DNA from: DASRCB01 sp035653295
GTDB taxonomy: Bacteria; Acidobacteriota; Terriglobia; Bryobacterales; Bryobacteraceae
Direction of reading: 5' to 3'
Length of the DNA: 64,000 bases
NCBI GenBank assembly: GCA_035653295.1
Contig: DASRCB010000233.1
Coordinates: 10,505 to 74,504 of the forward strand
The position numbers and the translations under genes are program-made. Shown in pieces: positions 17,727-26,469 of the stretch. Below the pieces are notes generated by a model. That model was not told the DNA's origin. It did no database searches and saw only the letters and a program-made list of their open reading frames with translations. The number at the start of each line of letters is the position of its first letter. The first letter of the stretch is position 1.

Positions 17727-20375
17727 TTACTCGTGCCGCAGCGCGATCATCGGCTCAACGCGGCTGGCTTTGTGCGCCGGTACGCAGACGGCGGTTACAG
17801 CAGCGAGGACCAGAACCAGCATGACCACAATGAACGTCGCCGGATCGGTCGGCCGAACACCGTAGAGAATCCCGGCAATCAGTCTGGCGAGCAGCAGTGC
17901 GCCGATCGCACCCAACGCCAGGCCCGCAAGCGCCTGAATCATCCCCTGGCGGGCGACGAGCCTCAGCACTTCCGCGCGGCTTGCGCCCAGCGAGATGCGA
18001 ATGCCGATCTCGTGCGTGCGCCTCGAGACGGCATAGTTCATCACCCCGTAAATGCCAACCACCGCAAGCAGGAGCGCCACGGCGGCGAATACGGCGAGGA
18101 GGAGCATCTCAAAGCGGGCCTCGGCCGTCGCCCCGGCGACCACGGCGTCCATGGTGAGCACTTCGGAGATGGGCAGGTTTTTGTCAAAGGACCACACGGT
18201 CCTCTTCACCGCCGCGGCGAGATCGGCGGGATTTCCCCGCGTGCGCAATACCAACGTGAGATACGACCAGTGCGCGGCGGGATCCTCGAGGAAATCATGG
18301 TGCTGCAGCGCGGCGAGGTAGACCTCCGGATCGGGCCGGGCAGCCCAGTCGTACTGGCGCGCGTCTTTCACCACGCCGATAATGGTCAGCCAGATGGGCC
18401 GCTTCTCTTTATCGTTTTCGAAGGAGATGCGCTTGCCGAGGGGATCCTCGCCCGGCCAGTAAGTCGCGGCCGCGCGCTCGTTGATCAGCACGACGCCGGG
18501 CGTGCGCGAATCGTCGGCGTCGGTGATCTCTCGGCCGCGGCGCAGCGGCAGACGCATCGTTTGGAAGTAACCGGGCATTACGATGCGGTACACCGCTCCC
18601 GGCGATTCGCCGGGGCGGGGCTTCGGACGGCCCTCGATGATGAATGGCCAGCCCCAGAGGTCGCCCGCCACGGGCAGGTGGTTAATGCCGCCGGCCGCTT
18701 CCACGCCCGGCAGAGCCCGCACACGATCGAGCAGCTGGCGATAGAACATGACCCGGCGTCCCGGCTGCGCTTCGGCCGAGCCGGCCACAGAAACAACCAT
18801 CGAAAGCACGCCGTGCGGGTTGAATCCGGGATCGACCGCCTTCAGCGCGATGAAGCTGCGGATCATCAGTCCGGCGCCAATCAGCAGCATGAAGGCCAGA
18901 GCGAATTCGGAGGCGACGAGAAACGCACGCACGCGGTTCCGGCGAACGCCTTCGCTGCCGCTTCGACCGCCGTCCTTCAGAGCGCCGTTGACCTCGGCCG
19001 CGGCGGCGCGCATCGCCGGCGCGAGACCGAACAGGAGCGTGGTGAGCAGCGTAACGATAAGCAGAAAAACGAGGACTGGCAGATCGATGCTTACGGTCTG
19101 AATGCGGGGAAGCTCTCCCGGCGCGAGCTTCACGAGTGCTTTGATGCCCCACGCGGCGAGGGCGAGACCGGTGACCGCGCCGAGACCGGCCAGCAGGAGA
19201 TTCTCCGTAAGGAACTGGCCGATGACCCGGCTTTTGGCGGCGCCCAGGGCGGTCCGCACGGCAATTTCGCGCTCGCGATCGGAAGTGCGCGCCAGCAGCA
19301 TGTGGGCAACGTTCGCGCAGGCAATCAGCAGGACGAAGGCGACAGACGCCAGCAGGATCAGCAGCGGCGATCGAATGTTGCCGACGACGTTTTCCTTAAG
19401 GGGCGTGACGCGAACATCGCGATTCGTGCCCGGATACTGGCGCTCGAGCCGCGCTGTAATCCCGGCCATCTCAGCGCGCGCCTCGGCAAGCGTCACACCG
19501 TCCTTGAGGCGGGCGAAGACGCGCATGCTGTTTCCGCCGCGGTTCTGGGCGCGATCGGCCAGCACATCCGGAGCCCACAGCTCGGCGCGTGTGGCCCAGA
19601 AGGGCGGGAAACGGAACTCGCGCGGCATGACGCCGATGATGGTGTAGGCGGCGCCATCGAGCAGGATTGTTCTGCCAAGCACGGCCGGGTCGGCGCTGAA
19701 GCGGCGCCGCCACAGGCGATCGCTCAGAATGACCTCGTGCTCATTGCCCGGCTGATCCTCGCCTGGCCGGAACAGGCGCCCCAGTGCGGGCTGTATGCCG
19801 AGCATGGGCAGCAGGTTTTGCGTGACCTGAAGAGCGGCGAGATGTTCCGGATGATCGATGCCCGTGAGGTTAGGTCCCCAGGCATCGGCGGCGCCCATCG
19901 CGTCGAAGGAGCGGTTCTGGTCGCGCCAGTCAAGATAGTTGCCGCTTGCGACTGGGCCGGTTCCCCCGTGGAGCAGTGTCACCAGTTTCCCGGCGTCGCG
20001 ATAAGGCAACGGCCGCAGGAGCACGGCGTTGACGACGCTGAAGATCGCGGTCGTGGCGCCGATGCCCAGCGCGAGGGTGAGCAGCGCGACCGCTGTGAAC
20101 CCCGGCGTGCGGGCCAGATTGCGCGCGCCGTAGCGCATGTCGCGGATTCGGTGCTCGACCCACAGGAACGATCGCGCGTCGCGATGTAATTCGCGCGCCT
20201 GCTCGACCCCACCGTAAGCGCGCCGTGCCGCGAGGCGTGCCTCTTCCGGACTCAGACCGCGCCGTTCGTATGCCTCCTGCAGCAGGTCGAGGTGGGACGC
20301 GATCTCGCGCGAGAGGTCGCGCTCCGCACGGCCGCTGTTCAGGAGATTGCGGAGTCTGGCGAAGAACCGGCGCAT
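17727..20375 (-). CDS. Long MacB/FtsX-type ABC permease (acidobacterial duplicated orphan permease)
   Basis: An 882-residue permease without its own ATPase gene. The first 80 residues form a helical cytosolic extension (RAERDLSREIASHLDLLQEA, EEARLAARRAYGG). Two MacB_PCD/FtsX units follow: membrane segment GFTAVALLTLALGIGATTAI, periplasmic region, then LLILLASVAFVLLIACANVAHMLLARTSDRERE; the pattern repeats with VASEFALAFMLLIGAGLMIRS and the C-terminal ISLGASRAEVLRLVARQGM. These permeases are hugely expanded in Solibacter-type genomes and their substrates are unknown. It starts 3 bp after the stop of the padR gene, the usual partner. Confidence 0.95.
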   Translation of the reverse strand: MRRFFARLRNLLNSGRAERDLSREIASHLDLLQEAYERRGLSPEEARLAARRAYGGVEQARELHRDARSFLWVEHRIRDMRYGARNLARTPGFTAVALLTLALGIGATTAIFSVVNAVLLRPLPYRDAGKLVTLLHGGTGPVASGNYLDWRDQNRSFDAMGAADAWGPNLTGIDHPEHLAALQVTQNLLPMLGIQPALGRLFRPGEDQPGNEHEVILSDRLWRRRFSADPAVLGRTILLDGAAYTIIGVMPREFRFPPFWATRAELWAPDVLADRAQNRGGNSMRVFARLKDGVTLAEARAEMAGITARLERQYPGTNRDVRVTPLKENVVGNIRSPLLILLASVAFVLLIACANVAHMLLARTSDREREIAVRTALGAAKSRVIGQFLTENLLLAGLGAVTGLALAAWGIKALVKLAPGELPRIQTVSIDLPVLVFLLIVTLLTTLLFGLAPAMRAAAAEVNGALKDGGRSGSEGVRRNRVRAFLVASEFALAFMLLIGAGLMIRSFIALKAVDPGFNPHGVLSMVVSVAGSAEAQPGRRVMFYRQLLDRVRALPGVEAAGGINHLPVAGDLWGWPFIIEGRPKPRPGESPGAVYRIVMPGYFQTMRLPLRRGREITDADDSRTPGVVLINERAAATYWPGEDPLGKRISFENDKEKRPIWLTIIGVVKDARQYDWAARPDPEVYLAALQHHDFLEDPAAHWSYLTLVLRTRGNPADLAAAVKRTVWSFDKNLPISEVLTMDAVVAGATAEARFEMLLLAVFAAVALLLAVVGIYGVMNYAVSRRTHEIGIRISLGASRAEVLRLVARQGMIQALAGLALGAIGALLLARLIAGILYGVRPTDPATFIVVMLVLVLAAVTAVCVPAHKASRVEPMIALRHE

Positions 20376-20378
20376 CGA

Positions 20379-20726
20379 TCACGCTCCTTGTGCGAGCAGC
20401 TTGTCCACCAGGCCGGACATGCGCCGCCACCGCAGGGTCTCCCCGGCCAGCGCCTTCTCGCCAGCCTTGGTGATGGCGTAGAACTTCGCCTCGCGATTGC
20501 TCTCCGTACGGCCCCACGAGCCTTTGATGCGGCCCTGCTGCTCCAGCCGAACGAGCGCGGGGTAGAGCGTGCCCTGATTGAGGTGCAGGAGATCTTCGGA
20601 GATCTGTTCCAGGCGCGCGGCAATGGCATAGGCGTGCTGCGGACCCATGGTCTTGAGCGTGCTCAGGACCATCAGGTCCAGCGTGCCCTGGAGCAGGGGA
20701 ACACGGGATTCGTCTTCACTTGGCAT
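20379..20726 (-). CDS. PadR-family transcriptional regulator
   Basis: A 115-residue winged-helix repressor of the short PadR type: LLQGTLDLMVLSTLKTMGPQ, HAYAIAARLEQIS, LNQGTLYPALVRLEQQG and YAITKAGEKALAGE. It lies directly ahead of the orphan ABC permease in an apparent two-gene operon, an arrangement seen many times in acidobacterial genomes; the inducer is unknown. A promoter (20734-20763) places the transcription start at or next to the ATG, so the transcript is probably leaderless. The dyad at 20751-20765 may be its operator. Confidence 0.92.
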   Translation of the reverse strand: MPSEDESRVPLLQGTLDLMVLSTLKTMGPQHAYAIAARLEQISEDLLHLNQGTLYPALVRLEQQGRIKGSWGRTESNREAKFYAITKAGEKALAGETLRWRRMSGLVDKLLAQGA

Positions 20727-20733
20727 TCAGTAA

Positions 20734-20765
20734 AGTATGGCGCGCCCTCTACTTGGCTGTCAAGT
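20734..20765 (-). promoter_or_regulatory. padR promoter with embedded inverted repeat
   Basis: On the minus strand a perfect -35 (TTGACA, 20758-20763) is 18 bp from CATACT (20734-20739). The perfect 5-bp dyad ACTTG-N5-CAAGT (20751-20765) covers the -35. The -10 ends 7 nt before the padR ATG. An autoregulatory PadR operator is the likely meaning. Confidence 0.65.
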
Positions 20766-20913
20766 GAAATTCCAGTGCGTTGAAGAGAACCCGGCCGTCG
20801 GGGAAACCATTTCAGCTGCGCATCCTGACCGAAATCGAGTCAGCGGCGTCAAACATCAGAGTGCAGAGGGACCGTTACCAGCAACGGTCGCAGAAGAGAC
20901 GGGGATTGCGAAC

Positions 20914-21555
20914 ATGCGAATTGGCGTACTCGGTTCGGGATTGATGGGGGCGAAGCTCGGAACCATCTTTGCGCGCGCCGGACATCGCGTCATATTCAGC
21001 TATGCGCGAAGTGAGCAGAAGCTGCACAAGCTCGCGCGCGAGGCTGGCGGCAACGCTCGCGCGGGCGAGCCCGCCGAGGCGGCTCGGGAATCGGACGTGC
21101 TGCTGATTGCCGTACACTGGTCGAGAATCGACGACGTATTTCGGCAGGCGGGGGACTTGCGAGAGAAACTCATCATCACGTGTTCGCTGCCCATGAACGA
21201 AGCTAATACCGAGCTGGTCATAGCCCATACTTCCTCAGGCGCCGAGGAACTGGCCCGCAAGGCGCCGAAAGCGCGGGTGGTATGCGCGTTCAACACTGTC
21301 CCGAGCGAGGTGCTTTTCGCGGTCTTCGAGGCGCGAGGCCGTACCCGGCGGCCCAGTCTCGCGTACTGTGGAGATGATGAGGCCGGCAAGGCCACTGCCG
21401 CCGAGTTGATCGCCGACAGCGGCTTCGACCCGGTGGATGCCGGACCTCTGCGCATAGCGCGCTACACCGAGCCGTTCGCCCTTCTCATTGCCCAGCTTGC
21501 ATATGAGGGCAACGGAGGCCCCGAGCTGGCGTATCGCTTCGAACGGTTTCGGTAG
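20914..21555 (+). CDS. NADP-binding oxidoreductase, F420-dependent NADP reductase-like
   Basis: A 213-residue protein with a complete Rossmann fold: MRIGVLGSGLMGAKLG at the N-terminus, an NADP-type second strand ending in SYARSEQKL, and DVLLIAVHW, IITCSLPM and VVCAFNTVPSEV further on. The order matches the F420-dependent NADP oxidoreductase/NPDX family, often annotated as predicted dinucleotide-binding enzymes. Whether F420 is used cannot be told, since no F420 biosynthesis genes are in the window. The ATG at 20914 has GGGG about 10 nt upstream; an earlier in-frame ATG is unlikely. The next gene follows after 3 bp. Confidence 0.8.
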   Translation: MRIGVLGSGLMGAKLGTIFARAGHRVIFSYARSEQKLHKLAREAGGNARAGEPAEAARESDVLLIAVHWSRIDDVFRQAGDLREKLIITCSLPMNEANTELVIAHTSSGAEELARKAPKARVVCAFNTVPSEVLFAVFEARGRTRRPSLAYCGDDEAGKATAAELIADSGFDPVDAGPLRIARYTEPFALLIAQLAYEGNGGPELAYRFERFR

Positions 21556-21558
21556 GGC

Positions 21559-22089
21559 ATGCGAGAACTCGGCAGGTGGGACAGCTTCTACGTTATCGTC
21601 GGTTCGGCCGCTGGGGCCCTGATCGGATTGCAGTTCGTCGTCATCACACTCGTCGGCCAGAGGGCCACGTCGCCGGCGCCCGATGCGGGAGCGGCGTTCG
21701 CCACGCCCACGACCGTACATTTCGGAGTCGTTTTGTTTTTGGCCGCCCTTTTGCGTGCTCCCTGGGACAGCATTGAGATCGCCGCCACGATCTGGGGCGT
21801 TATGGGCTGCGTCGGATTCGTATATGAGATCATCACCGGCTGGCGCATGCGCCGGCAAACCGCGTACCGGCCGGTCTTCGAGGATTGGTTGTTTCACCTG
21901 ATCCTGCCTCTGACGGCATATGGCGCCCTCGCGGCCTCGGCTTTCGCCGCTCACTGGCGCACGCGCGAGAGCCTGTTCGCCGCCGGAAGCGCCGCGCTGC
22001 TGTTGCTGTTTGTCGGAATTCACAACGCCTGGGATACGGCTGCATGGCACGTGCTCGGAGAAGGCAAAGACTCCGGAAAGGACCACTGA
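21559..22089 (+). CDS. Small integral membrane protein of unknown function
   Basis: A 176-residue protein with about five hydrophobic segments: FYVIVGSAAGALIGLQFVVI, VHFGVVLFLAALL, IWGVMGCVGFVYEII, FHLILPLTAYGALAASAFAA and LFAAGSAALLLLFVGIHNAW. It begins MRELGRWDSFYVIVG without a signal sequence. I do not recognise a family with assigned function. It sits 3 bp after the NADP-binding oxidoreductase and 1 bp before a cupin gene, so the three are probably one transcript. Confidence 0.72.
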   Translation: MRELGRWDSFYVIVGSAAGALIGLQFVVITLVGQRATSPAPDAGAAFATPTTVHFGVVLFLAALLRAPWDSIEIAATIWGVMGCVGFVYEIITGWRMRRQTAYRPVFEDWLFHLILPLTAYGALAASAFAAHWRTRESLFAAGSAALLLLFVGIHNAWDTAAWHVLGEGKDSGKDH

Positions 22090-22090
22090 A

Positions 22091-22486
22091 ATGGACATCA
22101 AACGAGTTGGCTCGCAGCCCTCTGCAAAAGGACCGGCGGACTGGTTCACGGGCACGGTCCGGATCGACCCGCTGTTTCAGGCGCCCGACCCGGCGCTGGT
22201 TCAGGGCGCCGCCGTTACTTTCGAGCCGGGCGCCCGCACGGCATGGCATACGCATCCCCTCGGCCAAACGCTGATCGTCACCGCAGGTTGCGGCTGGGCC
22301 CAACGTGAAGGCGGGCCCCTCGAGGAGATCCGCCCCGGCGATGTCGTGTGGTTCGCACCCGGCGAAAAGCACTGGCACGGCGCGACACCGACAACAGCGA
22401 TGACGCACATCGCCATCCAGGAGAAGCTCGGGGGAAAGGTGGTCGACTGGATGGAACACGTCACCGACGACCAATACCGCCGTTAG
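22091..22486 (+). CDS. Cupin-domain protein
   Basis: A 131-residue single-domain cupin. Motif 1 is FEPGARTAWHTHPLGQTLIV with the metal ligands HTH and a downstream glutamine/glutamate position; motif 2 is PGDVVWFAPGEKHWHG. The sequence and length resemble the manganese cupins described as (R)-mandelonitrile lyase-like or carboxymuconolactone-associated cupins, but the substrate is unknown. It is the last gene of a three-gene plus-strand cluster and converges on accC with a hairpin between them. Confidence 0.85.
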   Translation: MDIKRVGSQPSAKGPADWFTGTVRIDPLFQAPDPALVQGAAVTFEPGARTAWHTHPLGQTLIVTAGCGWAQREGGPLEEIRPGDVVWFAPGEKHWHGATPTTAMTHIAIQEKLGGKVVDWMEHVTDDQYRR

Positions 22487-22504
22487 TGCTTGTTGTGGAC
22501 GCCC

Positions 22505-22524
22505 GGCGGGTTTGCAAGCCCGCC
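22505..22524. terminator. Hairpin between convergent cupin and accC genes
   Basis: GGCGGG(T)TTGCAA(G)CCCGCC is a nearly perfect 20-bp palindrome lying 19 nt after the cupin stop and 36 nt after the accC stop. It can act in both directions, although there is no T-run. Confidence 0.45.
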
Positions 22525-22559
22525 CTCCACGCGAGGGGCTTGCACCGCGGAATGCCGTG

Positions 22560-23909
22560 TCAGGTCCGCGCCGCTTTGACCCGTTCCAGGAAGCTTGTAT
22601 CGTAGTTGCCGGCGAGAAAATCCGGATCCGCGAGGATGCGCTTGTGCAGAGCGACGTTAGTGTAAATGCCTTCCACAACCGTCATGTCCAGGGCGCGGTT
22701 CATGCGGGCGATGGCCTCGGCCCGATCATGTCCCCATGCGGTCACCTTGGCCACGAGCGAATCATAGTAGGGCGGAATCGTGCCGTCGGTGTACGCAGCG
22801 GTATCGACGCGGATACCTACGCCGCCGGGCAGGTTGAGGCCGGTGATGTGGCCGGGTGAAGGCACGAAGGTTTCGGGGTGCTCGGCATTGATCCGGCACT
22901 CGATAGCGTGGCCGCGGACTTCGACTGGCCCGCCGAGGATATCGAACAGGTTCTCGCCCGCGGCGATGCGAATCTGGGCCTTCACCAGGTCCACGCCGGT
23001 GATCCACTCCGTAACCGGATGCTCCACCTGGATACGCGCATTCACCTCGATGAAGTACAGGCTGCCCTTTTCGTCCATGAGGAACTCCGCGGTGCCGGCG
23101 TTGGTGTAGCCGATCCTGCGCATGGCATCGCAAAGCGTCGCGCGCATGGAGGCCCGCAACTCCGGCGTCATGTGGGGCGAAGGCGCCTCTTCCAGCACCT
23201 TCTGATGCCGGCGCTGTACGCTGCACTCGCGTTCCCCGAGCACCTCCACGTTTCCGTGCTCGTCGGCCAGGATCTGAAACTCGATGTGGTGCGGCGCCTC
23301 GATGAGCTTTTCGAGATAGAGGTCGGGGCAGGAGAACGAAACCTGCGCCTCCATTTGCGCCTGCGCAAACAGGCCGGCGAGGTCGCCCTCATTGCGTACG
23401 ATGCGCATGCCGCGGCCGCCGCCGCCCGCCGAGGCTTTCAACATTACCGGATATCCGATCTTCCCGGCGATGGCGGCGGCCTCCTCGGGTCCGCTCAGGA
23501 CACCCTGCGAGCCGGGAACCAGCGGGACTCCGCCGTCGCCCATGGCCACCCGCGCGCGCTGCTTCACGCCCATGGTCCGAATCACGTCCGCAGGCGGTCC
23601 GATGAAGCGCAGCCCCGATTCCGCGCACACCTCGGCGAAATCGGCGTTCTCGCTCAGAAAGCCGTACCCAGGATGAATAGCGTCGACGTTGGTGATCTCG
23701 GCGGCGCTGATCACCGCGGGAATGTCCAGATAACTGCGGGAGCTCTTTGCCGGGCCGATGCAGATGGCCTCATCGGCGAAGCGCGCGTGCAGGCTGTTGC
23801 GGTCGGCCTCGGAGTAGACGGCGACAGTGCGGATGCCGAGATCGCGGCAGGCGCAGATGATGCGCAGCGCGATCTCGCCGCGGTTGGCGATGAGGATTTT
23901 GCGAAACAT
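22560..23909 (-). CDS. accC: Acetyl-CoA carboxylase, biotin carboxylase subunit
   Basis: A 449-residue ATP-grasp enzyme that carboxylates the biotin on BCCP, the first half-reaction of malonyl-CoA synthesis. Domains are in order: N-terminal MFRKILIANRGEIALRII, the ATP-grasp domain with ASAGGGGRGMRIV glycine-rich loop, EKLIEAPHHIEFQILAD, and ECSVQRRHQKVLEEAPS, FIEVNARIQVEHPVTE and the C-terminal domain with ALDMTVVEGIYTN. All are as in family members of normal length (about 447). It starts 1 bp after the accB stop codon. The carboxyltransferase genes accA/accD are not in the window. Confidence 0.97.
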   Translation of the reverse strand: MFRKILIANRGEIALRIICACRDLGIRTVAVYSEADRNSLHARFADEAICIGPAKSSRSYLDIPAVISAAEITNVDAIHPGYGFLSENADFAEVCAESGLRFIGPPADVIRTMGVKQRARVAMGDGGVPLVPGSQGVLSGPEEAAAIAGKIGYPVMLKASAGGGGRGMRIVRNEGDLAGLFAQAQMEAQVSFSCPDLYLEKLIEAPHHIEFQILADEHGNVEVLGERECSVQRRHQKVLEEAPSPHMTPELRASMRATLCDAMRRIGYTNAGTAEFLMDEKGSLYFIEVNARIQVEHPVTEWITGVDLVKAQIRIAAGENLFDILGGPVEVRGHAIECRINAEHPETFVPSPGHITGLNLPGGVGIRVDTAAYTDGTIPPYYDSLVAKVTAWGHDRAEAIARMNRALDMTVVEGIYTNVALHKRILADPDFLAGNYDTSFLERVKAART

Positions 23910-23910
23910 G

Positions 23911-24426
23911 TCAGCGCGGGCGGACGGCGAACAGCGCCTCGCCGTACTCCACCGGCCGTCCGCTCTCCATCAGCTTGCTGACGATGACGCCGGCGACTTC
24001 CGCTTCGATCTCGTTCATGAGCTTCATGGATTCGATGATGCACAGCACCTGGCCGGGCTCCACCTGGTCGCCGACTTTGACGAATGGCGGAGCGCCGGGC
24101 GACGGCGCATCGTAGAAGGTGCCGACGATTGGGGACTTCACGATGATGGAATCGGAGGGGCCGCCGGCGCCCGCGCCGCTGGTCGTGTGCGGCGGCGCAG
24201 GGGCGGGCGCCGCAATGGTGGCGTGCTCGGCCGCGGCCGCGGCGACGGCTTGTGGCGGTGGAGCGCTGGCCACCACCACCGGCGTGATCGCCTGGGGAAC
24301 CAGCACTTCGGCCTGCGCCACGGCGCGCCGGATGCGCACCCGGTTGTCGCCGCGCTGCACCTCGATCTCGGCGACCCCGCTGTCCAGCACCATCTGAATC
24401 AGTTCGCGGATTTCGTCGTTGCTCAT
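23911..24426 (-). CDS. accB: Biotin carboxyl carrier protein of acetyl-CoA carboxylase
   Basis: A 171-residue BCCP. The N-terminal 50 residues (NDEIRELIQMVLDSGVAEIEV) are the dimer/BC-binding segment, followed by an Ala/Pro-rich linker (about 55-95), then a biotinyl domain of about 75 residues with the modified lysine in CIIESMKLMNEIEAE. The IVGTFYDAPSPGAPPFVKVG part carries the thumb seen in AccB. It is flanked by the M24 peptidase gene 7 bp upstream and accC 1 bp downstream, the common pepP-accB-accC order. Confidence 0.97.
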   Translation of the reverse strand: MSNDEIRELIQMVLDSGVAEIEVQRGDNRVRIRRAVAQAEVLVPQAITPVVVASAPPPQAVAAAAAEHATIAAPAPAPPHTTSGAGAGGPSDSIIVKSPIVGTFYDAPSPGAPPFVKVGDQVEPGQVLCIIESMKLMNEIEAEVAGVIVSKLMESGRPVEYGEALFAVRPR

Positions 24427-24433
24427 GCCAGGC

Positions 24434-25504
24434 TTAGAGGATCGCCAGCTCCTTTGATGTGGGGGTCAGCACTTCGCATCCGTTTGCGGTCACCAGCACG
24501 GTGTCTTCGATTCGCACGCCGCCGAAAGCCTCGATATATGCCCCGGGCTCGATAGTTATGGTCATGCCGGCGCGCAGGCGAGTCTTGTCCTTCGCTCCGA
24601 GGCGCGGGGGTTCGTGAATCTCCAGCCCGAGGCCGTGCCCCGTCGAGTGCACGAAGGCTTTGTCCAGCCCGGCCCGCTTCAGCGTGAGGCGAGCGGCGCG
24701 ATCCACGGCGCCGGCGGCCGCTCCTTCGCGGACGGTATCGATTGCGGCCAGCTGCGCCTCGAGCACGGCGTTATACATGGATCGAACTCTGCGGCCCGGT
24801 TTGCCGGCGAAGAGCATGCGCGTCATATCGCTGGCATAGCCCTCGCGCGTCGCGCCCATATCTATCAATAGTAATTGATCGTTTTTCAGGCGCTCGTTGC
24901 CGGGACTGGCGTGGGGCAGGGCAGTGCGTGTCCCCGCCGCGACGATGGTGTCGAACGAAGCTTTCTCTGCCCCATGCCGGCGCATCTGGTATTCCAGTTC
25001 GGCGGCGATGTCGGCTTCCGTCGCGTTTGGTCGAATGCGGCGCAGCGCGGCTTCGAACGCTTTGGAGTTCGTGAGCACGGCCTGGCGAATCAGGCCGATC
25101 TCCTCTTCGCTCTTGACCATGCGCATCTGCTCGACGACATTGCCAATGGGCCGCAGCGCGATTCCCAGGGGCGCCGTCTCTTTCAGGCGCTGCCACGAAT
25201 CGTAAAGCATGCGGCCGGCCTCAAATCCGACCCGCTTCAGCCGGCGCGATGCGATGACCGGTGCGGCGGCGGCCGCGAGCGGCCCGGGCACAATCTTCAC
25301 CTTGGCCTGCCCGCGCGTCTGCTCCGCGGCCTGAATCGTGTATCGCGAATCGGTGAACAGCGTCGAGCCGGCGGGGGTGACCAGCAGCAGGCCGTTGCTG
25401 CCGGTGAAACCGCTCAGATAGCGAATATTGGGAAGCGCCGAGACCAGCAGGGCGTCGATTTTCAGTTCCCCGAACTGCTCCGCAAGCGCGCTGGTCCGCG
25501 TCAT
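24434..25504 (-). CDS. Xaa-Pro aminopeptidase/dipeptidase (M24B family)
   Basis: A 356-residue cytosolic metallopeptidase that would remove N-terminal residues preceding proline or split Xaa-Pro dipeptides. An N-terminal creatinase-like domain (residues 1-120) precedes the pita-bread catalytic domain. The five dimetal ligands are visible: Asp in LLLIDMGAT, Asp in ASDMTRM, His in HSTGHGLGLEIHE, Glu in TIEPGAY and Glu in GVRIEDTVLV. It overlaps the upstream quinone oxidoreductase gene by 4 bp (ATGA). Its place in front of accB is conserved in many bacteria. Confidence 0.92.
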   Translation of the reverse strand: MTRTSALAEQFGELKIDALLVSALPNIRYLSGFTGSNGLLLVTPAGSTLFTDSRYTIQAAEQTRGQAKVKIVPGPLAAAAAPVIASRRLKRVGFEAGRMLYDSWQRLKETAPLGIALRPIGNVVEQMRMVKSEEEIGLIRQAVLTNSKAFEAALRRIRPNATEADIAAELEYQMRRHGAEKASFDTIVAAGTRTALPHASPGNERLKNDQLLLIDMGATREGYASDMTRMLFAGKPGRRVRSMYNAVLEAQLAAIDTVREGAAAGAVDRAARLTLKRAGLDKAFVHSTGHGLGLEIHEPPRLGAKDKTRLRAGMTITIEPGAYIEAFGGVRIEDTVLVTANGCEVLTPTSKELAIL

Positions 25505-26469
25505 GGGATGAGCAGCAGCTTCCCGGTGGTCTTGCGCGCTTCCAGATCGCGATGCGCCTGCGCGACCTCAGCCAGGGGATACTCGCGAAAGATCTCCACC
25601 TTCAGCTTGCCCTCCGCCACCCAGCGCAGCACGTCGCCGGCGCGCCATTCCAGCTCCTCGCGGGTGGCCGCATAGTTGGCCAGGGTAGGGCGCGTCAGGA
25701 ACAGCGATCCTTTCTGCGATAACAGCAGCGGCTCGAAGGGCGGCACGGCGCCGCTGGCGTTGCCGAACGTGACCAGCATGCCGCGCGGGCGCAGGCAATC
25801 GAGGCTTCCCATGAACACCGATTTGCCAACGGAATCGTACACGACGTCCACGCCACGCCCGCCGGTGAGCCGCTTCGTCTCGGCCACGAAATCCTGCTGC
25901 GTGTAGACGATCATCTCGTCAGCGCCGGCCTCGCGTGCTTTGTTGGCCTTTTGTTCGGTGCCCGCCGTACCGATGACGCGCGCGCCGCACATCTTCGCGA
26001 TCTGCACCAACAGCAGCCCGACGCCACCCGCGGCGGCGTGTACCAGGCAGGTGTCGCCGCTCTTCAGTTCGAAGGTGGAGTGCGTGAGGTAATGGGCCGT
26101 CATGCCCTGAAGCAGCACTGCCGCAGCGTGGTTGAAATCGAGAGCGTCGGGCAATTTGACCAGCTGCCAGCTGGGGACCACGGCGTATTCGGCATCCGAG
26201 CCTCGGACCATGCAGTACGCCACCCGGTCGCCGGGCTTCACGTCCGCGACCTCGGGTCCGACCTTGTCCACTGTGCCGGCGCCTTCCTGCCCGAGAACCA
26301 CGGGCGGGTTCGCCTTGTACAGTCCGGTGCGGAAGTAAGTGTCAATGAAATTCACGCCGATGGCGGCCAGCTTGACGCGAGCTTCGCCGCGGCCGGGTTC
26401 CGGCGTGGGAATATCGGCGTATTCAATGTTCTCCGGACCGCCGGGTTTGTTGACCAGAGCAGCTTTCAT
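25501..26469 (-). CDS. Quinone oxidoreductase (zeta-crystallin-like, MDR superfamily)
   Basis: A 322-residue NADPH-dependent enzyme of the zinc-free medium-chain dehydrogenase group. It shows the GroES-like half (IGVNFIDTYFRTGLY, VLGQEGAGTVDKVG) and the Rossmann half (VHAAAGGVGLLLVQIAKMCG with the AxxGxxG-type loop, GRGVDVVYDSVG). No structural-zinc cysteines are present. The start at 26469 overlaps the stop of the upstream gene by 4 bp. The likely role is two-electron reduction of quinones for detoxification. Confidence 0.93.
   Translation of the reverse strand: MKAALVNKPGGPENIEYADIPTPEPGRGEARVKLAAIGVNFIDTYFRTGLYKANPPVVLGQEGAGTVDKVGPEVADVKPGDRVAYCMVRGSDAEYAVVPSWQLVKLPDALDFNHAAAVLLQGMTAHYLTHSTFELKSGDTCLVHAAAGGVGLLLVQIAKMCGARVIGTAGTEQKANKAREAGADEMIVYTQQDFVAETKRLTGGRGVDVVYDSVGKSVFMGSLDCLRPRGMLVTFGNASGAVPPFEPLLLSQKGSLFLTRPTLANYAATREELEWRAGDVLRWVAEGKLKVEIFREYPLAEVAQAHRDLEARKTTGKLLLIP

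Noticed and set aside
17733..20189. 818-codon open frame opposite the ABC permease
   Set aside because: It is a shadow of the permease codon bias, rich in Arg/Ala/His, with no domain or ribosome-binding site.
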